Below, in pieces: positions 42,707 to 42,932 of a stretch of 42,932 nt of DNA (positions are counted from its first letter, which is position 1; every line of letters begins with the position of its first letter). Under the pieces are notes generated by a model. It worked only from the letters and a program-made list of their open reading frames with translations. It was not told where the DNA came from and did no database searches. The DNA lies in contig WSLY01000021.1 in assembly GCA_013316825.1 (NCBI GenBank), positions 1 to 42,932 on the forward strand, read 5' to 3'. The position numbers were made by a program, and so were the translations under genes. The stretch comes from Lachnospiraceae bacterium (GTDB lineage: Bacteria > Bacillota > Clostridia > Lachnospirales > Lachnospiraceae).

Positions 42707-42903
42707 ATAGTTTTATAATTGTCTGTAATTAAATGATCCGAATCAATCTCAATATCAAAAATGCTTTCCAGTCGCACTACTATTTGAATAAAAACAATTG
42801 AATTTATTCCAATATCATTGAAATTTCCATTTTTCAATAACAATTCATCCACATCATTAGTACCTATAACTTCTTTTATTGCATTCACTATTTTTTCACG
42901 CAT
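42637..42903 (-). CDS. Acyl carrier protein with unusual hydrophobic tail
   Basis: An 88-residue carrier protein. The phosphopantetheine site is Ser35 in FNDIGINSIVFIQIVVRLES, with the acidic helix ESIFDIEIDSDHL after it and the family-typical DNYKTI near residue 60. After this the sequence becomes strongly hydrophobic (YFLIFLSCAISIIFSAAIVY) instead of the usual short helix 4. That tail is coded antisense to the end of the glycosyltransferase gene. The start codon at 42901-42903 has only a distant AAAGG. The gene probably belongs to a biosynthetic operon read leftward from beyond the window. Confidence 0.82.
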   Translation of the reverse strand: MREKIVNAIKEVIGTNDVDELLLKNGNFNDIGINSIVFIQIVVRLESIFDIEIDSDHLITDNYKTIYFLIFLSCAISIIFSAAIVYPF

Positions 42904-42932
42904 GGTATTATTCAGCCTTTCTACAAAACTAT

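Overview
The window looks like a chromosome segment of a spore-forming gut Firmicute, most likely a Lachnospiraceae member. Supporting signs are an alpha/beta-type small acid-soluble spore protein, a DUF4250 protein, a GH3 beta-glucosidase with swapped domain order, strong AGGAGG-type ribosome binding sites, and TTGACA/TATAAT promoters. The species cannot be fixed from the sequence alone. No rRNA, CRISPR array or phage genes were seen.

Layout. 1-2.8 kb: a D-lactate dehydrogenase-type enzyme and an ABC-class ATPase. 2.9-5.0 kb: tRNA-Arg, -His, -Gln and -Lys, a MATE efflux pump, then tRNA-Leu with its own promoter and terminator. 5.0-9.0 kb: a YfhO-like membrane protein and MalQ. 9.0-14.8 kb: a CYTH protein, a DJ-1/PfpI protein, an orphan LytTR regulator, a chemoreceptor and a PAS/GAF/GGDEF protein. 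14.8-16.8 kb: SASP and a two-gene ABC exporter on the minus strand. 16.8-18.4 kb: an IS110-family element with a candidate bridge RNA, followed by a large intergenic hairpin. 18.9-24.4 kb: a second MATE pump, the GH3 enzyme and a LacI regulator. 24.5-29.4 kb: an AGCS amino-acid:sodium symporter, ClpB and DegV. 29.6-36.4 kb: a truncated TetR gene, then a two-component system next to a lipoprotein/ABC-transporter operon that it probably controls. 36.5-38.2 kb: DUF4250 and an ASKHA/DUF4445 protein. 38.3-42.9 kb: a visibly AT-rich block encoding an acyl-CoA dehydrogenase, EtfB, EtfA, a UGT-type glycosyltransferase and, convergently, an acyl carrier protein.

The last block is the best candidate for an undescribed system. 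A flavin dehydrogenase with its own electron-transfer flavoprotein, a carrier protein and a glycosyltransferase together suggest oxidation of a carrier- or CoA-bound acyl or aminoacyl group and glycosylation of a small molecule. It starts just after a strong terminator, differs in base composition from everything to its left, and runs off the right edge. Other notable signals are: an IS110 element whose ends would form a promoter when joined; identical TTGACC-N5-TTGACT-N9-TATNCT arrays before the two-component operon and before the lipoprotein/ABC operon; a 10-bp inverted repeat bracketing the clpB -10 box that is neither CIRCE nor a CtsR box; and a 17-base motif found at three intergenic sites.
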